From positions 1 to 35,267 of the forward strand of contig CACZAZ010000014.1 of the NCBI GenBank assembly GCA_902779285.1: a DNA stretch of 35,267 nt, given 5' to 3'. The notes under the pieces are model-generated. The model ran no database searches. It saw only the letters and a list, made by a program, of their open reading frames with translations, and had not been told where the DNA came from. Below, piece by piece: positions 24,571 through 33,571 of the stretch; the stretch's first letter is position 1, and every line of letters begins with the position of its first letter. The translations under genes and the position numbers were made by a program. This stretch comes from an uncultured Ruminococcus sp. Lineage in GTDB: Bacteria > Bacillota > Clostridia > Oscillospirales > CAG-272.

Positions 24571-25032
24571 TTGAAGAAGAACGTCGCCGCGACGGTGACC
24601 GAACTCGTATCCGACACGGTCAAGGCAAACGGCTGCGAACTCTGGGACGTCGAATACGTCAAGGAGGGCGCCGATTGGCATCTCCGGATCACCATCGACC
24701 GGGAGGGCGGCGTCGGCATCGACGACTGCGAACGCGTCCACCGCGCGATCGATCCCATCCTCGACGAGGCGGATCCCATCGAGGGCTTTTACTACCTCGA
24801 GGTCTCCTCGCCCGGCATCGAGCGGGAGCTCAAGACCGACCGGCATCTTTCCGTATCGGTCGGAACGCTCTGCGAGGCGCGGCTGTTCGCTCCCTTGAAC
24901 GGGACGAAGAGCGTGCAGGGACGCCTCACCGCCTACGACTCCGAGAGCGTGACCCTGACCCCCGACGGCGGGGAGGCGGTCACCCTTCCGCGCAAGGCGG
25001 TCTCGCGGCTCGGCACCCTTTACGAAGACTAA
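24571..25032 (+). CDS. rimP: ribosome maturation factor RimP
   Basis: This encodes 153 residues, the normal length. It assists 30S subunit assembly. The start is a TTG at 24571, 6 bases after GAGGGAGGG; the frame is open further upstream but that part lies in the leader hairpin. Family signatures are GCELWDVEYVKEG (about 21-33), the ITIDREGGVGIDDCERVHRA region, and YYLEVSSPGIERELK (about 74-88). The C-terminal SH3-like domain follows. It is the first gene of the conserved rimP-nusA-ylxR-ylxQ-infB cluster. Confidence 0.95.
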   Translation: MKKNVAATVTELVSDTVKANGCELWDVEYVKEGADWHLRITIDREGGVGIDDCERVHRAIDPILDEADPIEGFYYLEVSSPGIERELKTDRHLSVSVGTLCEARLFAPLNGTKSVQGRLTAYDSESVTLTPDGGEAVTLPRKAVSRLGTLYED

Positions 25033-25070
25033 AAATCAGATCAAGGATTTGAAAAGAAAGGCATAGAAAA

Positions 25071-26093
25071 ATGAACAAGGAGTTTTTTGACGCGCTGGAT
25101 CTGCTCGAGCGGGAGAAAGGCATCCCGAAGGAGTATATGCTGGAGAAGGTCGAGGCGGCGCTGGTCAGCGCATTCAAACGCGAACTCGGCGGATCGACCA
25201 ACGTTCGCGTCGTCCTGGATCCGAAAAAGAAGGATATGAAGGTCTTTCAGCAGCTCACCGTCGTCGAGACGGTCGAGAATCCGAACGAGGAGATCGCGCT
25301 GGCAGACCTGACCGGGCGCAAAAAGCACAAGGTCGGTGACGTCGTCGAGGTCGAACAGAAACTGAAGGAGTTCCGCCGGCTGTCCGCGCAGGCGGCGAAG
25401 CAGGTCATCATCCAGGGCATCCGCGAGGCGGAGCGCTCCAATATGATCCGCGCCTACGAGGAAAAGAAGGAAGAACTCATCACCGCCCGCGTCTATAAGG
25501 TCGATCCCGAGAACGGCAACCTCGTGCTCGAGACCCCCGACGGACGCGTTACGCTGACAAGACAGGATCAGATCCCGACCGACCGCTTCGTCGAGGGCGA
25601 CCGCCTGAAGGTCATCATCATCGACGTTCTGGGTCAGGAGGCGCGCGGACCGGTCGTCCGGCTGTCGCGTTCGCATCCGGCGTTCGTCAAGCGGCTGTTT
25701 GAGACCGAGATCCCCGAGATCGAGGACGGTACCGTCGTGATCCGCGGCATTTCCCGCGATCCCGGAAGCCGGAGCAAGATCGCGGTGGAGTCGCGCGATC
25801 CCAACGTCGATCCCGTCGGCGCCTGCATCGGCAACCGCGGGATGCGTATCAACGCTATTTTGGCGGAACTGTCGGGCGAGAAGATCGACGTCATCCGCTG
25901 GTACGAGGACCCCGAGAAGTTCGTCGCCGCGGCGCTGGCTCCGGCGGAAGTCATCGGGACCGATCTCGAGGGCGAGCGCACCTGCAAGGTCAAGGTCGCG
26001 CCCGACCAGCTCTCGCTTGCCATCGGCAAGGAGGGACAGAACGCCAAACTCGCCGCCAAACTGACGGGCTTCAAGATCGACATCAAGGCGTGA
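25071..26093 (+). CDS. nusA: transcription termination/antitermination factor NusA
   Basis: This encodes 340 residues, the short Gram-positive form without the acidic C-terminal repeats of E. coli. The order is an N-terminal RNA-polymerase-binding domain (1-125), an S1 domain (about 133-200) and two KH domains (about 205-340), with VGACIGNRGMRINAI in KH1 and LAIGKEGQNAKLAAKLTG in KH2. It modulates pausing, termination and antitermination. The ATG has GAAAGG before it, 38 bases after rimP. Confidence 0.97.
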   Translation: MNKEFFDALDLLEREKGIPKEYMLEKVEAALVSAFKRELGGSTNVRVVLDPKKKDMKVFQQLTVVETVENPNEEIALADLTGRKKHKVGDVVEVEQKLKEFRRLSAQAAKQVIIQGIREAERSNMIRAYEEKKEELITARVYKVDPENGNLVLETPDGRVTLTRQDQIPTDRFVEGDRLKVIIIDVLGQEARGPVVRLSRSHPAFVKRLFETEIPEIEDGTVVIRGISRDPGSRSKIAVESRDPNVDPVGACIGNRGMRINAILAELSGEKIDVIRWYEDPEKFVAAALAPAEVIGTDLEGERTCKVKVAPDQLSLAIGKEGQNAKLAAKLTGFKIDIKA

Positions 26094-26124
26094 TCCCGCA
26101 GGGAAACGATACGGAGGAAGAAGA

Positions 26125-26439
26125 ATGCCGGAGAAGAACGGGGGGACGTCAAAGCAGCCCCTGAAACCGAAAAAGTTTCCCGAGCGGAAATGTATCGGCT
26201 GCGGAGAACGGAAGAAAAAGACCGAACTGATCCGGATCGTCCGTTCGCCGGAGGGGGAGATCTCGCTGGATTTCACCGGGAGAAAACCGGGGCGCGGCGC
26301 CTATCTGTGCCGCAGCGTCGCGTGCTTCCGGGCGGCGAGAAAGGCGCACAGGATCGAGCAGAACCTGACGCCCGCCTCACCCGTGCCGGACACGGTCTAC
26401 GACGCGCTCGAGGAGGAACTGAAGAAGGATGGCGTCTGA
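26125..26439 (+). CDS. ylxR: YlxR/RnpM RNA-binding protein
   Basis: This encodes 104 residues. The YlxR fold is recognisable from KCIGCGERKKKTELIRIV and KPGRGAYLCRSVACF. The B. subtilis homologue (renamed RnpM) binds the RNA subunit of RNase P and tunes its activity. The N-terminal 20 residues are basic and the C-terminal tail acidic. Its stop overlaps the start of the next gene by 11 bases, indicating coupled translation. Confidence 0.93.
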   Translation: MPEKNGGTSKQPLKPKKFPERKCIGCGERKKKTELIRIVRSPEGEISLDFTGRKPGRGAYLCRSVACFRAARKAHRIEQNLTPASPVPDTVYDALEEELKKDGV

Positions 26440-26824
26440 CGGCAAAACTCCCGTTCACGAGGTGAACGAAAGATTCTTCGGGATGCTGGGGATGAGCCGC
26501 AGGGCAGGGAAAACGGTCGTCGGGACCGAACTCGTCTGCCGCGAGATCGCGGGGAAGAGAAAGCCCGATCTGGTCGTGATCTCCTCCTTTGCGTCGGAGA
26601 ATACGAAGGAAAAAATCATCGCCAAGTGCGGTCACTACGGCGTTTCGTTCGTTCTGGTCGCGCTCGACGGGGAGGAACTCTCCCGACGGCTGGGGAAAAC
26701 GGGTTTTACCGCGACGGTCGCGATAACCGATCCCGGTCTGGCGAAGGAAATAGCGAACGCATGCACTTGTAAAGGAAGGGAGTCCCCGACCGACGGGGAC
26801 GGTTCGATGGGGAACCGGGGGTAA
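26429..26824 (+). CDS. ylxQ: YlxQ, L7Ae-family RNA-binding protein
   Basis: This encodes 131 residues. The L7Ae/L30e/S12e-Gadd45 fold is indicated by MLGMSRRAGKTVVG, then PDLVVISSFASENTKEKI, and KCGHYGVSFV. Members bind kink-turn RNAs; YlxQ's own target is not settled. The C-terminal 15 residues are polar and look unstructured. It overlaps ylxR by 11 bases, and infB starts 4 bases after its stop. Confidence 0.92.
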   Translation: MASDGKTPVHEVNERFFGMLGMSRRAGKTVVGTELVCREIAGKRKPDLVVISSFASENTKEKIIAKCGHYGVSFVLVALDGEELSRRLGKTGFTATVAITDPGLAKEIANACTCKGRESPTDGDGSMGNRG

Positions 26825-26827
26825 ACG

Positions 26828-29593
26828 ATGGAACAGATGAAACTGCCGCAGCTCGCAAAGGATTTCGGGGTCAACGGCAAGGAACTCAAACAGAAGGATA
26901 TCATCGACCTTCTGAAAACGGTCGGGATCGAAAAGAAGAACGGCGCATCGATCGAAGGCGAGGAACTCGACGTGTTCCTCACCCTTTTGACGCTCGGCAA
27001 TCAGCTGAATAATATCAAGGATTACCTCACCGGGAAAGCCATCCTCGATTCCGAGCTTCCGAAACCCGTGAAGGTCGTGAAGCCCGAGCCGAAGCCCGAA
27101 CCCAAGCCCGCGCCCGCGCCCGCGGCGAAACCCGCTTCAAAGCCGGAAAGACCCGCTCCGACGTCTCCGCGTCCCGCAGGCGCGCAGCCGCAGCGGCGCC
27201 CCGTTCCGGGCGAACGTCCCGGCGCACCCGCGGCGAAGCGTCCGTCCCGCCCGATCGATCAGTCGGATATCGCCCGCCGTATGGCGGAGTTCCGCGCGGG
27301 TCAGGCGGAGACGACCGCACGCGAGGAGGAAGCCCGCCGCCGCATGAGAGCGGAGGCCGGCGCCGCCCGTCCCGCCGCGAATATGCCCGCAGCGGAGGCG
27401 GCAAGGCAGAAGGCGATGGAGCAGAAGCCCCAGCAGCCTCAGCAGAAGAAGGAAGTCAAGATCCTGAAGAAGAAAGAGCGCGTCGACCGCTTCAGCGGAT
27501 TCGATTCTTCGGCGCTCACCAAGGGACAGGATAAGAAGAAGGAACAGCCGCAGGAGCGCGACCGCCGCCGCACCGCCCCGACGGGTCCCGTCCATATCGG
27601 GGGCGGGGAAGCCGTCGTCGCGGAACAGAAACGGCGCATCGTCGATACGCGCACCTCGTCGGTCGACCTTTCCCGTTACGACGAGCGGATCGACGCCGCC
27701 TATTCGGGCGCCGCGCAGGACAACGGGTCCAACCGTCAGAAACTGAAGAAACAGGATACCCGTCAGCAGGGTAAGAGCGCCAAGGAAAAGGAACGGATGG
27801 CGCAGGAAAAGATCCGCAAGATGCAGGAGGAACTCGCCCGCAAGAAGCAGCTTGTCATCAGCGTTCCCGACGAGATCACGGTCGGAGAACTCGCGACGAG
27901 GATGAAAAAGACCTCGGGCGAGGTCGTGAAGCGGCTGATGATGCTCGGCGTGATGGCGGGGGTCAACCAGGTCATCGACTACGATACCGCGTACCTCGTC
28001 GCGGAGGAACTCGGGGTGAAGGTCAACCGCGAGGTGGTCGTCACCATCGAGGAAAAACTCTTCGACGACAGCGAGGACGCGGCGGAGAACCTCGTCGAGC
28101 GCAGCCCGGTCGTCTGCGTCATGGGACACGTCGACCACGGTAAAACGTCGCTGCTCGACGCGATCCGCAACACCAACGTCACCTCGGGCGAGGCGGGCGG
28201 CATCACGCAGGCGATCGGCGCGTCGCGCGTCAAGGTGGGCGACAAGGAGATCACCTTCCTCGACACCCCGGGTCACGAGGCGTTTACCGCGATGAGAGCG
28301 AGAGGCGCCCAGGCGACCGATATCGCGATCCTGGTCGTGGCGGCGGACGACGGCATTATGCCGCAGACCGTCGAGGCGATCAACCACGCGAAGGCGGCGG
28401 GCGTCGATATCATCGTTGCCATCAACAAGATGGATAAACCCCAGGCGAATCCCGACGGGGTCAAGCAGGAACTCACCAAATACGGACTGGTCCCCGAGGA
28501 GTGGGGCGGCGACGTCATCTGCGTTCCCGTATCCGCTGTCGCGAAGACCGGTATCGACCAACTGCTCGAGAGCATTCTGCTTGTCGCGGAGGTCAAAGAA
28601 CTGCGCGCCAACCCGAATCGCCGGGCGAAGGGGCTCGTCATCGAGTCGCGTCTCGACAAGGGACAGGGACCCGTCGCGACGGTGCTGGTACAGAACGGTA
28701 CGCTCCACCTGGGCGACATCGTGATCGCCGGTACGGCGGTCGGGCGCGTCCGCTCCATGATCGACGATAAGGGCAAGCGCGTCAAGGTCGCGGGCCCGAG
28801 CGTCCCGGTCGAGATCAACGGTCTTTCCGAGGTCCCGGTCGCCGGCGACGAGTTCAACGGCGTCGAGGACGAGAAGATGGCGAGAAGTCTTGCCGAGCAG
28901 CGCCGCGAGAAGGCGAAGCAGGAGGAGTTCAACGCCAACCGCCGCGCCAATCTCGACGATCTGTTCGCGCAGATCTCGGAGGGCGCGAAGAAACTCGATA
29001 TCATCGTCAAAGCCGACGTCGACGGATCGGTCGAGGCGGTCAGACAGGCGCTGGTCAAGATCTCCGACGAGGAGGTCAAGGTCAACGTTATCCACGCCGC
29101 GGTCGGAGGCATCACCGAGAACGACGTGATGCTCGCCGCCGCGTCGAACGCCATCATCGTCGGATTCAACGTCCGTCCCGATAAGGCGGCGATCGACTCC
29201 GCCGAGAGGGCGAAGGTCGATATCCGCACCTACCGGATCATCTACGAGTGCATCGAGGAGATCCAGGCGGCGATCAAGGGTATGCGGGCGCCCAAGTTCC
29301 GCGAAGCCCTGCTCGGTCACGCCGAAGTGCGGCAGATCATCCACGTCCCGAACGTCGGCACCATCGCCGGCTCCTACGTCACCGACGGCAAGATCACCCG
29401 TTCCGCGCAGATCCGTATCGTCCGCGACGGCGTCGTCGTTTTCGAGGACAAGATCGCCTCTCTGCGCCGCTTCAAGGACGACGTCAAAGAGGTCGCCCAG
29501 AGTTACGAGTGCGGCGTCGGGCTGGAACGCTTCAACGATATCAAGGAAGGCGACGTTCTCGAAGCGTTCACGATGGAAGAGATCAAGGACTGA
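26828..29593 (+). CDS. infB: translation initiation factor IF-2
   Basis: This encodes 921 residues. An N-terminal helix-rich domain (1-75) leads into a long low-complexity Lys/Pro/Ala/Arg linker (about 75-300). The conserved N2 region follows ([18 protein letters not shown]). The G domain begins with GHVDHGKT from residue 433 and includes NKMD at 533-536 and DTPGHEAF. The C-terminal domains bind initiator tRNA. It places formyl-methionyl tRNA on the 30S subunit. The linker begins with repeated PKPEPKP-type motifs. In most Firmicutes rbfA follows; here a pseudouridine synthase gene follows after 6 bases. Confidence 0.97.
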   Translation: MEQMKLPQLAKDFGVNGKELKQKDIIDLLKTVGIEKKNGASIEGEELDVFLTLLTLGNQLNNIKDYLTGKAILDSELPKPVKVVKPEPKPEPKPAPAPAAKPASKPERPAPTSPRPAGAQPQRRPVPGERPGAPAAKRPSRPIDQSDIARRMAEFRAGQAETTAREEEARRRMRAEAGAARPAANMPAAEAARQKAMEQKPQQPQQKKEVKILKKKERVDRFSGFDSSALTKGQDKKKEQPQERDRRRTAPTGPVHIGGGEAVVAEQKRRIVDTRTSSVDLSRYDERIDAAYSGAAQDNGSNRQKLKKQDTRQQGKSAKEKERMAQEKIRKMQEELARKKQLVISVPDEITVGELATRMKKTSGEVVKRLMMLGVMAGVNQVIDYDTAYLVAEELGVKVNREVVVTIEEKLFDDSEDAAENLVERSPVVCVMGHVDHGKTSLLDAIRNTNVTSGEAGGITQAIGASRVKVGDKEITFLDTPGHEAFTAMRARGAQATDIAILVVAADDGIMPQTVEAINHAKAAGVDIIVAINKMDKPQANPDGVKQELTKYGLVPEEWGGDVICVPVSAVAKTGIDQLLESILLVAEVKELRANPNRRAKGLVIESRLDKGQGPVATVLVQNGTLHLGDIVIAGTAVGRVRSMIDDKGKRVKVAGPSVPVEINGLSEVPVAGDEFNGVEDEKMARSLAEQRREKAKQEEFNANRRANLDDLFAQISEGAKKLDIIVKADVDGSVEAVRQALVKISDEEVKVNVIHAAVGGITENDVMLAAASNAIIVGFNVRPDKAAIDSAERAKVDIRTYRIIYECIEEIQAAIKGMRAPKFREALLGHAEVRQIIHVPNVGTIAGSYVTDGKITRSAQIRIVRDGVVVFEDKIASLRRFKDDVKEVAQSYECGVGLERFNDIKEGDVLEAFTMEEIKD

Positions 29594-29599
29594 TCCGCC

Positions 29600-30325
29600 A
29601 TGCGGCTGGATAAACTGATCTCCGACAGCGCCGCTCTAACCCGAAAAGAGGCGGCTGCGTCGGTAAGAGCGGGGCAGGCGGCGGTCAACGGAATCGTGGT
29701 CCGCGAGCCCGACTGCAAAGTGGATCCGGGGATCGATTCCGTGGTTTTCCGCGGCGTCCCGCTCGTCTGGCGGAAGTATATCTACGCGATGCTGAATAAA
29801 CCGGCGGGGTACGTCAGCGCCACCGACGATCGGTCGCTGCCGTACGTTCTCGAACTGTTCCCGCCCGAATACCGGAAGCGCGGTCTTTTCCCGGTCGGTC
29901 GTCTCGACCGGGACACCACCGGGCTTCTCGTTATGACCGACGACGGACAGACGGCGCACCGCTGTTTGTCCCCCCGCCGTCACGTGACGAAGGTGTATTC
30001 CTTCACCTGCCTCTCGCCCCTGCCCCCCGAAGCGGAAAAGGCGTTTGCCGACGGGATGACCCTCGGCGGCGAGGTCTGCCTGCCCGCGAGCCTCTCGCCC
30101 GACGAGAGCCGCACCGCCGGCACGGTCACGCTGACCGAGGGCAAATACCACCAGATCAAACGGATGTTCGAGCGGCTCGGCAACAAGATAACGACGCTCA
30201 AACGCGAATCTTTCGCCGGCATCCCGCTCGATCCGTCGCTCGCCCCCGGAGAGTGGCGCGAACTCACGAAAGAGGAGACCGAGACTCTCCTTGCCGCCGC
30301 CGGGACCGAAACCCCGGACGAATAA
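29600..30325 (+). CDS. rsuA: RsuA-type 16S rRNA pseudouridine synthase
   Basis: This encodes 241 residues. An S4 RNA-binding domain covers about 1-58 (MRLDKLISDS, then VRAGQAAVNG). The catalytic domain carries GRLDRDTTGLL with the nucleophile Asp103, and GKYHQIKRMFERLG later in the chain. It is expected to make pseudouridine 516 in 16S rRNA. It starts 6 bases after infB, within the same operon. A Pro/Glu-rich tail closes it. No terminator is visible before the helicase gene 46 bases downstream. Confidence 0.92.
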   Translation: MRLDKLISDSAALTRKEAAASVRAGQAAVNGIVVREPDCKVDPGIDSVVFRGVPLVWRKYIYAMLNKPAGYVSATDDRSLPYVLELFPPEYRKRGLFPVGRLDRDTTGLLVMTDDGQTAHRCLSPRRHVTKVYSFTCLSPLPPEAEKAFADGMTLGGEVCLPASLSPDESRTAGTVTLTEGKYHQIKRMFERLGNKITTLKRESFAGIPLDPSLAPGEWRELTKEETETLLAAAGTETPDE

Positions 30326-30371
30326 TTGCCTTTTGCTATGATCCGAACGATTGAACAGAAAGGAGAAAACG

Positions 30372-33044
30372 ATGTTTTTAGCCGAGTATGAAAACGTTAA
30401 GGATTATAGCTATGACCGTTATTGCCGTTATCTGATAGACAAGTACGGACACCCCGAACACGACTTTTTCAACCCCAAATGCAAGCGATCAAGCGAAGGA
30501 TTGGTAGTTCATCACGTCAAAGAGGACGAGATCCCCGGTTTATGTGATCGGAAGGTCGCCGCTCTTTTTGACAAGAGTTTTCAAGCGCCGGAAAACCTCG
30601 TCTGCTGTGACTATCTTGAACACCTGTTCCTTCATGTTCTGATCGGTGAGAAAACGGCGGGGGGAAAGAATATCGGTCTCAACGGGGCGTTTTTTCATAT
30701 CATCCCCGCGATCAAGTCGTACTACGACGGAGAAAAAGGGCGTTATAACGACGCGTATTATAAACGGCTTGACGGGTGCGAAGACGTTTTCGATCTCTTG
30801 ATCGGGCGGTATAACAAACTGATCGAGGAAACCAACGTCGTTTTTGAAACCAACGCCTTTCTGTATCGAAAAATGGAGGACGCGCTGAATACCAAAGGGC
30901 GCGCGCTCGTCGTCCTCGGGACGGGGCTTGGCAAAACCACCACCGCGTTGCAGTACCTTTGGACGCATAAATGCCGCGCGCTCGTTATATGCCCGAACAA
31001 ACTGATTGAAAGCGGGTGGAAAGAGCGCTATTCCGATTGGTGCGACACAGTTTCGTTTATCGGTCTTGCACGTTCCTATAAGACCCAAGACTATACAAAG
31101 TACGGCGTTGTGATCGTCGACGAAGCGCATCACGCCGGGTATGACGAGCAAGCCGACGCGGGGGCAAAGATTTGGAGCAAGGGGATCAAGTACATCCTTG
31201 ATCGCGGCGTCAAAGTTATCGGCTTGACGGCAACGCCGGAGCGTTCCGACGCGATCAACGTCGGCAAAACGTTGTTTAAAGATTGCGTTTGCGAAGGAAA
31301 GTCAGTCGAAGATGCGATTGACAAGGGGGATGTTTATCCTTTTTCGTACATTTCCGCACTTTACGACGCGCCCGCGATCGCGGAGGAGTATAAAGATTGT
31401 CAAAGCCGCGAATTGGTTGGTCAGCTTGACGTCGCCATCAATAACACGCCGACGCTGAAACAGATTTTCGCGGAGAATATGCCTGCCGGAGAACGGAAAG
31501 GGATCATCTTTATCAAAGATATTGCGGACGAGGGGAAAGTGCTGGAGATTTTGAAAGACGTTTTCCCCGACGCCGAATATCGAGCGATCCATTCCAAAAT
31601 GCCGGTCGATGAGGTTAAAACGAACAGGGAGTGGTTCGAGAATACCCGTTCCGGTTATCTGCTCGCCGTCAATATGATCTCCGAAGGCGCGCATTATCCG
31701 GGCGTAAACACGCTGATTATGTTTCGTAGAACTTCGTCTTATTTGGTCTTTACGCAGCAACTCGGTCGGATCATCACGCTAACGAAAGATCCCGATCCGC
31801 ACGCCATAGTTTTCGATCTTGTCAACAACGTTGAAAACGTCGTCTATAACTCCGAAATGGTAGACAAGAATACCCACAGCGTCCGTAAGATTTATGAAGC
31901 AATCAAGCGTCAAGCGGAAAAGTCAAATCAAATCATTGTTAAAGACGAGACACGAAACATCGTGGAGTGTATTCGGAAAATCAAGGATTATAACCTTGAC
32001 AGGTGGGAAGATTGGGAAGATGAAACAATAATCCAACACTATCCTTCCGAAGGTGTTTTGGTTGCAAAAAGATTGCCGAAAAGAAACAAAGATACTTGTA
32101 TGGCAAGAGCGCAGGCTTTGGGGGTTATATCACATAGCGAATTGTGCCCAAGAAATAGACAATGGACGGAAGATGAAGATGCGATTATTAAAAAGTATTA
32201 TCCCACAGAAGGGAGCAAGTGTTTAATAAGATTAAACGGAAGAAGCCAAAGATCGGTTTATCAAAGAGCAAATGCACTTGGTGTTATTCATACTCCGGCT
32301 GTTTGGACAGAAGAAGAGGACAACATTCTCAAAACCTTTTATCCTCTCGAGGGAAGCAAATGCCGTTATCGTTTCGATAACAAAACATTGTCTACAATCC
32401 AAGCAAGAGCGAACAAACTTGGGGTTTATTGGGATAGACGAAGATGGACACAAGAAGAGGACGAAATCATAAGATTGTATTATCCTTTCGAAGGGGAGCA
32501 ATGTTGTCAAAGGATGCAAAGAAGAACAGCAAAAGAGGTTGTTAGCCGCGCGTCAAAGATAAAAGTACGGAAACTCGGGGTTAGTTGGACTAAAGACGAG
32601 GATAACGTTTTAAGAGCGTTTTATCCAAAAGAAGGGCGGGAGTGTTCAACAAGAATCCCTAATCATTCGGCTGCAGCTTGCGGTAATAGAGCCCACGAAT
32701 TAGGTTTGTATTGTTTAACAAGGCGTTGGACGAACGAAGAGATTGAGATTCTGCGAGAATACTATTTGAACGAAGGAAGACTTGTTTCTTCGCGCTTGCC
32801 GAATAAAGATTATGGAAGCATAAAAAGCAAAGCACACCAGCTTGGATTAAAAACAAAGGTTGTATATTTCGGCGCTAACAATAAAAGAGTCAGATGTGTT
32901 GAAACTGGAATTATCTATCCATCGATTTCTGATGCATTTAGGAAAACACATATTAACTGCATAGGAATGGCGTGCAATGGGAAACAAGAAACTGCTGGTG
33001 GTTATCATTGGGAGTTTGTTGACGAAGACAAGAAGGATGATTAA
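30372..33044 (+). CDS. HNH-like + DEAH helicase + Myb-like repeats + NUMOD1-like protein
   Basis: This encodes 890 residues from the ATG at 30372, 6 bases after AAAGGAG. An in-frame TTG at 30351 would put that site inside the gene. The domains in order are as follows. An HNH-like motif has H47-H48, N75 and H84/H88 (VVHH, PENLVC, EHLFLH). An SF2 helicase core has Walker A GTGLGKTT 183-190, DEAH 250-253, TAT 286-288 and QQLGR 462-466. Six Myb/SANT-like repeats span about 545-829. A C-terminal NUMOD1-like segment spans about 838-882 (RCVETGIIYPSISDAFRKTH, then AGGYHWEF). The residue at 469, usually Arg in motif VI, is Thr. The helicase half is moderately GC-rich; the repeat half is A+T-rich and uses AGA for Arg. 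A DNA-targeting ATP-driven nuclease is likely; the biological role is unknown. Confidence 0.85.
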   Translation: MFLAEYENVKDYSYDRYCRYLIDKYGHPEHDFFNPKCKRSSEGLVVHHVKEDEIPGLCDRKVAALFDKSFQAPENLVCCDYLEHLFLHVLIGEKTAGGKNIGLNGAFFHIIPAIKSYYDGEKGRYNDAYYKRLDGCEDVFDLLIGRYNKLIEETNVVFETNAFLYRKMEDALNTKGRALVVLGTGLGKTTTALQYLWTHKCRALVICPNKLIESGWKERYSDWCDTVSFIGLARSYKTQDYTKYGVVIVDEAHHAGYDEQADAGAKIWSKGIKYILDRGVKVIGLTATPERSDAINVGKTLFKDCVCEGKSVEDAIDKGDVYPFSYISALYDAPAIAEEYKDCQSRELVGQLDVAINNTPTLKQIFAENMPAGERKGIIFIKDIADEGKVLEILKDVFPDAEYRAIHSKMPVDEVKTNREWFENTRSGYLLAVNMISEGAHYPGVNTLIMFRRTSSYLVFTQQLGRIITLTKDPDPHAIVFDLVNNVENVVYNSEMVDKNTHSVRKIYEAIKRQAEKSNQIIVKDETRNIVECIRKIKDYNLDRWEDWEDETIIQHYPSEGVLVAKRLPKRNKDTCMARAQALGVISHSELCPRNRQWTEDEDAIIKKYYPTEGSKCLIRLNGRSQRSVYQRANALGVIHTPAVWTEEEDNILKTFYPLEGSKCRYRFDNKTLSTIQARANKLGVYWDRRRWTQEEDEIIRLYYPFEGEQCCQRMQRRTAKEVVSRASKIKVRKLGVSWTKDEDNVLRAFYPKEGRECSTRIPNHSAAACGNRAHELGLYCLTRRWTNEEIEILREYYLNEGRLVSSRLPNKDYGSIKSKAHQLGLKTKVVYFGANNKRVRCVETGIIYPSISDAFRKTHINCIGMACNGKQETAGGYHWEFVDEDKKDD
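32004..32858 (+). repeat. tandem Myb/SANT-like coding repeats
   Basis: Inside the helicase gene. Repeats begin with Trp at residues 545, 598, 645, 692, 739 and 786; the last five are spaced exactly 47 residues (141 bases). Each reads roughly W-T-x-E-E-D, then YP-x-EG, a basic segment with R-x-Arg, and RA-x-x-LGV. At the DNA level they have diverged, so the duplication is not recent. Confidence 0.85.
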
Positions 33045-33058
33045 AAAAAGAGCGTAGT

Positions 33059-33571
33059 ATGCAAACAAAAACCGTTAAGAAAATTTGCGATCTTATCAAA
33101 AAACACACCTTGCAAACAAGCGTAGATAGTCGAGGAGACAGAGACTTGCTTTCTCAAAAACTGTTTCGCTTAATGGAAAAGTTTAAAAAAGAGGACAACA
33201 GCGAATTTTCAAGCCACGTATTCGATGGAGATCTATACTGTTATACGACTCTTTCTTTTAGCGCACTAAAGAGAATCAACAAAAGAGATTCGGTATATCT
33301 TTGTTGCTCAAAAGAGATTGATTCATTTAATCCGATGTGTAGATGTTTTGATCCATATAAGTTTTTCTACAGATTTCAAACGAAAAAAGGATCAATCAAT
33401 ATCGATGTAAATTCGTTCTTGAAAGAACATCAAAGACAGCACGAAAACGAAGTGATTGTTGCACTTTCCGATATAGTGCAAGTGGACGAATTAAGAATGT
33501 TTAGGGAGTTTGGGAAAATAAAGATCTCCGGCTATCATTGGAAACAAAGCGACGAAGAAAAGCAAGGATAA
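33059..33571 (+). CDS. unknown 170-residue protein, partner of the helicase gene
   Basis: This encodes 170 residues, starting 14 bases after the helicase stop with a weak AAAAAAGAG site. It is as A+T-rich as the 3' half of the helicase gene. The N-terminus is a basic helix (KTVKKICDLIKKH). A middle strand-rich part (about 55-120) contains two clustered Cys pairs (LCCSK and CRCF). The end reads KISGYHWKQSDEEK, resembling the helicase C-terminus AGGYHWEFVDEDK. I recognise no family. Close spacing, matching composition and a shared tail suggest that it belongs to the same acquired unit, possibly as immunity, specificity or regulatory factor. Confidence 0.65.
   Translation: MQTKTVKKICDLIKKHTLQTSVDSRGDRDLLSQKLFRLMEKFKKEDNSEFSSHVFDGDLYCYTTLSFSALKRINKRDSVYLCCSKEIDSFNPMCRCFDPYKFFYRFQTKKGSINIDVNSFLKEHQRQHENEVIVALSDIVQVDELRMFREFGKIKISGYHWKQSDEEKQG

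Noticed and set aside
27137..29344. A minus-strand open frame of 735 codons
   Set aside because: It is the antisense shadow of infB.
32163..32860. CRISPR array suggested by 141-base periodicity
   Set aside because: The repeats are diverged protein-coding units with an uninterrupted frame, not conserved repeats with unique spacers.
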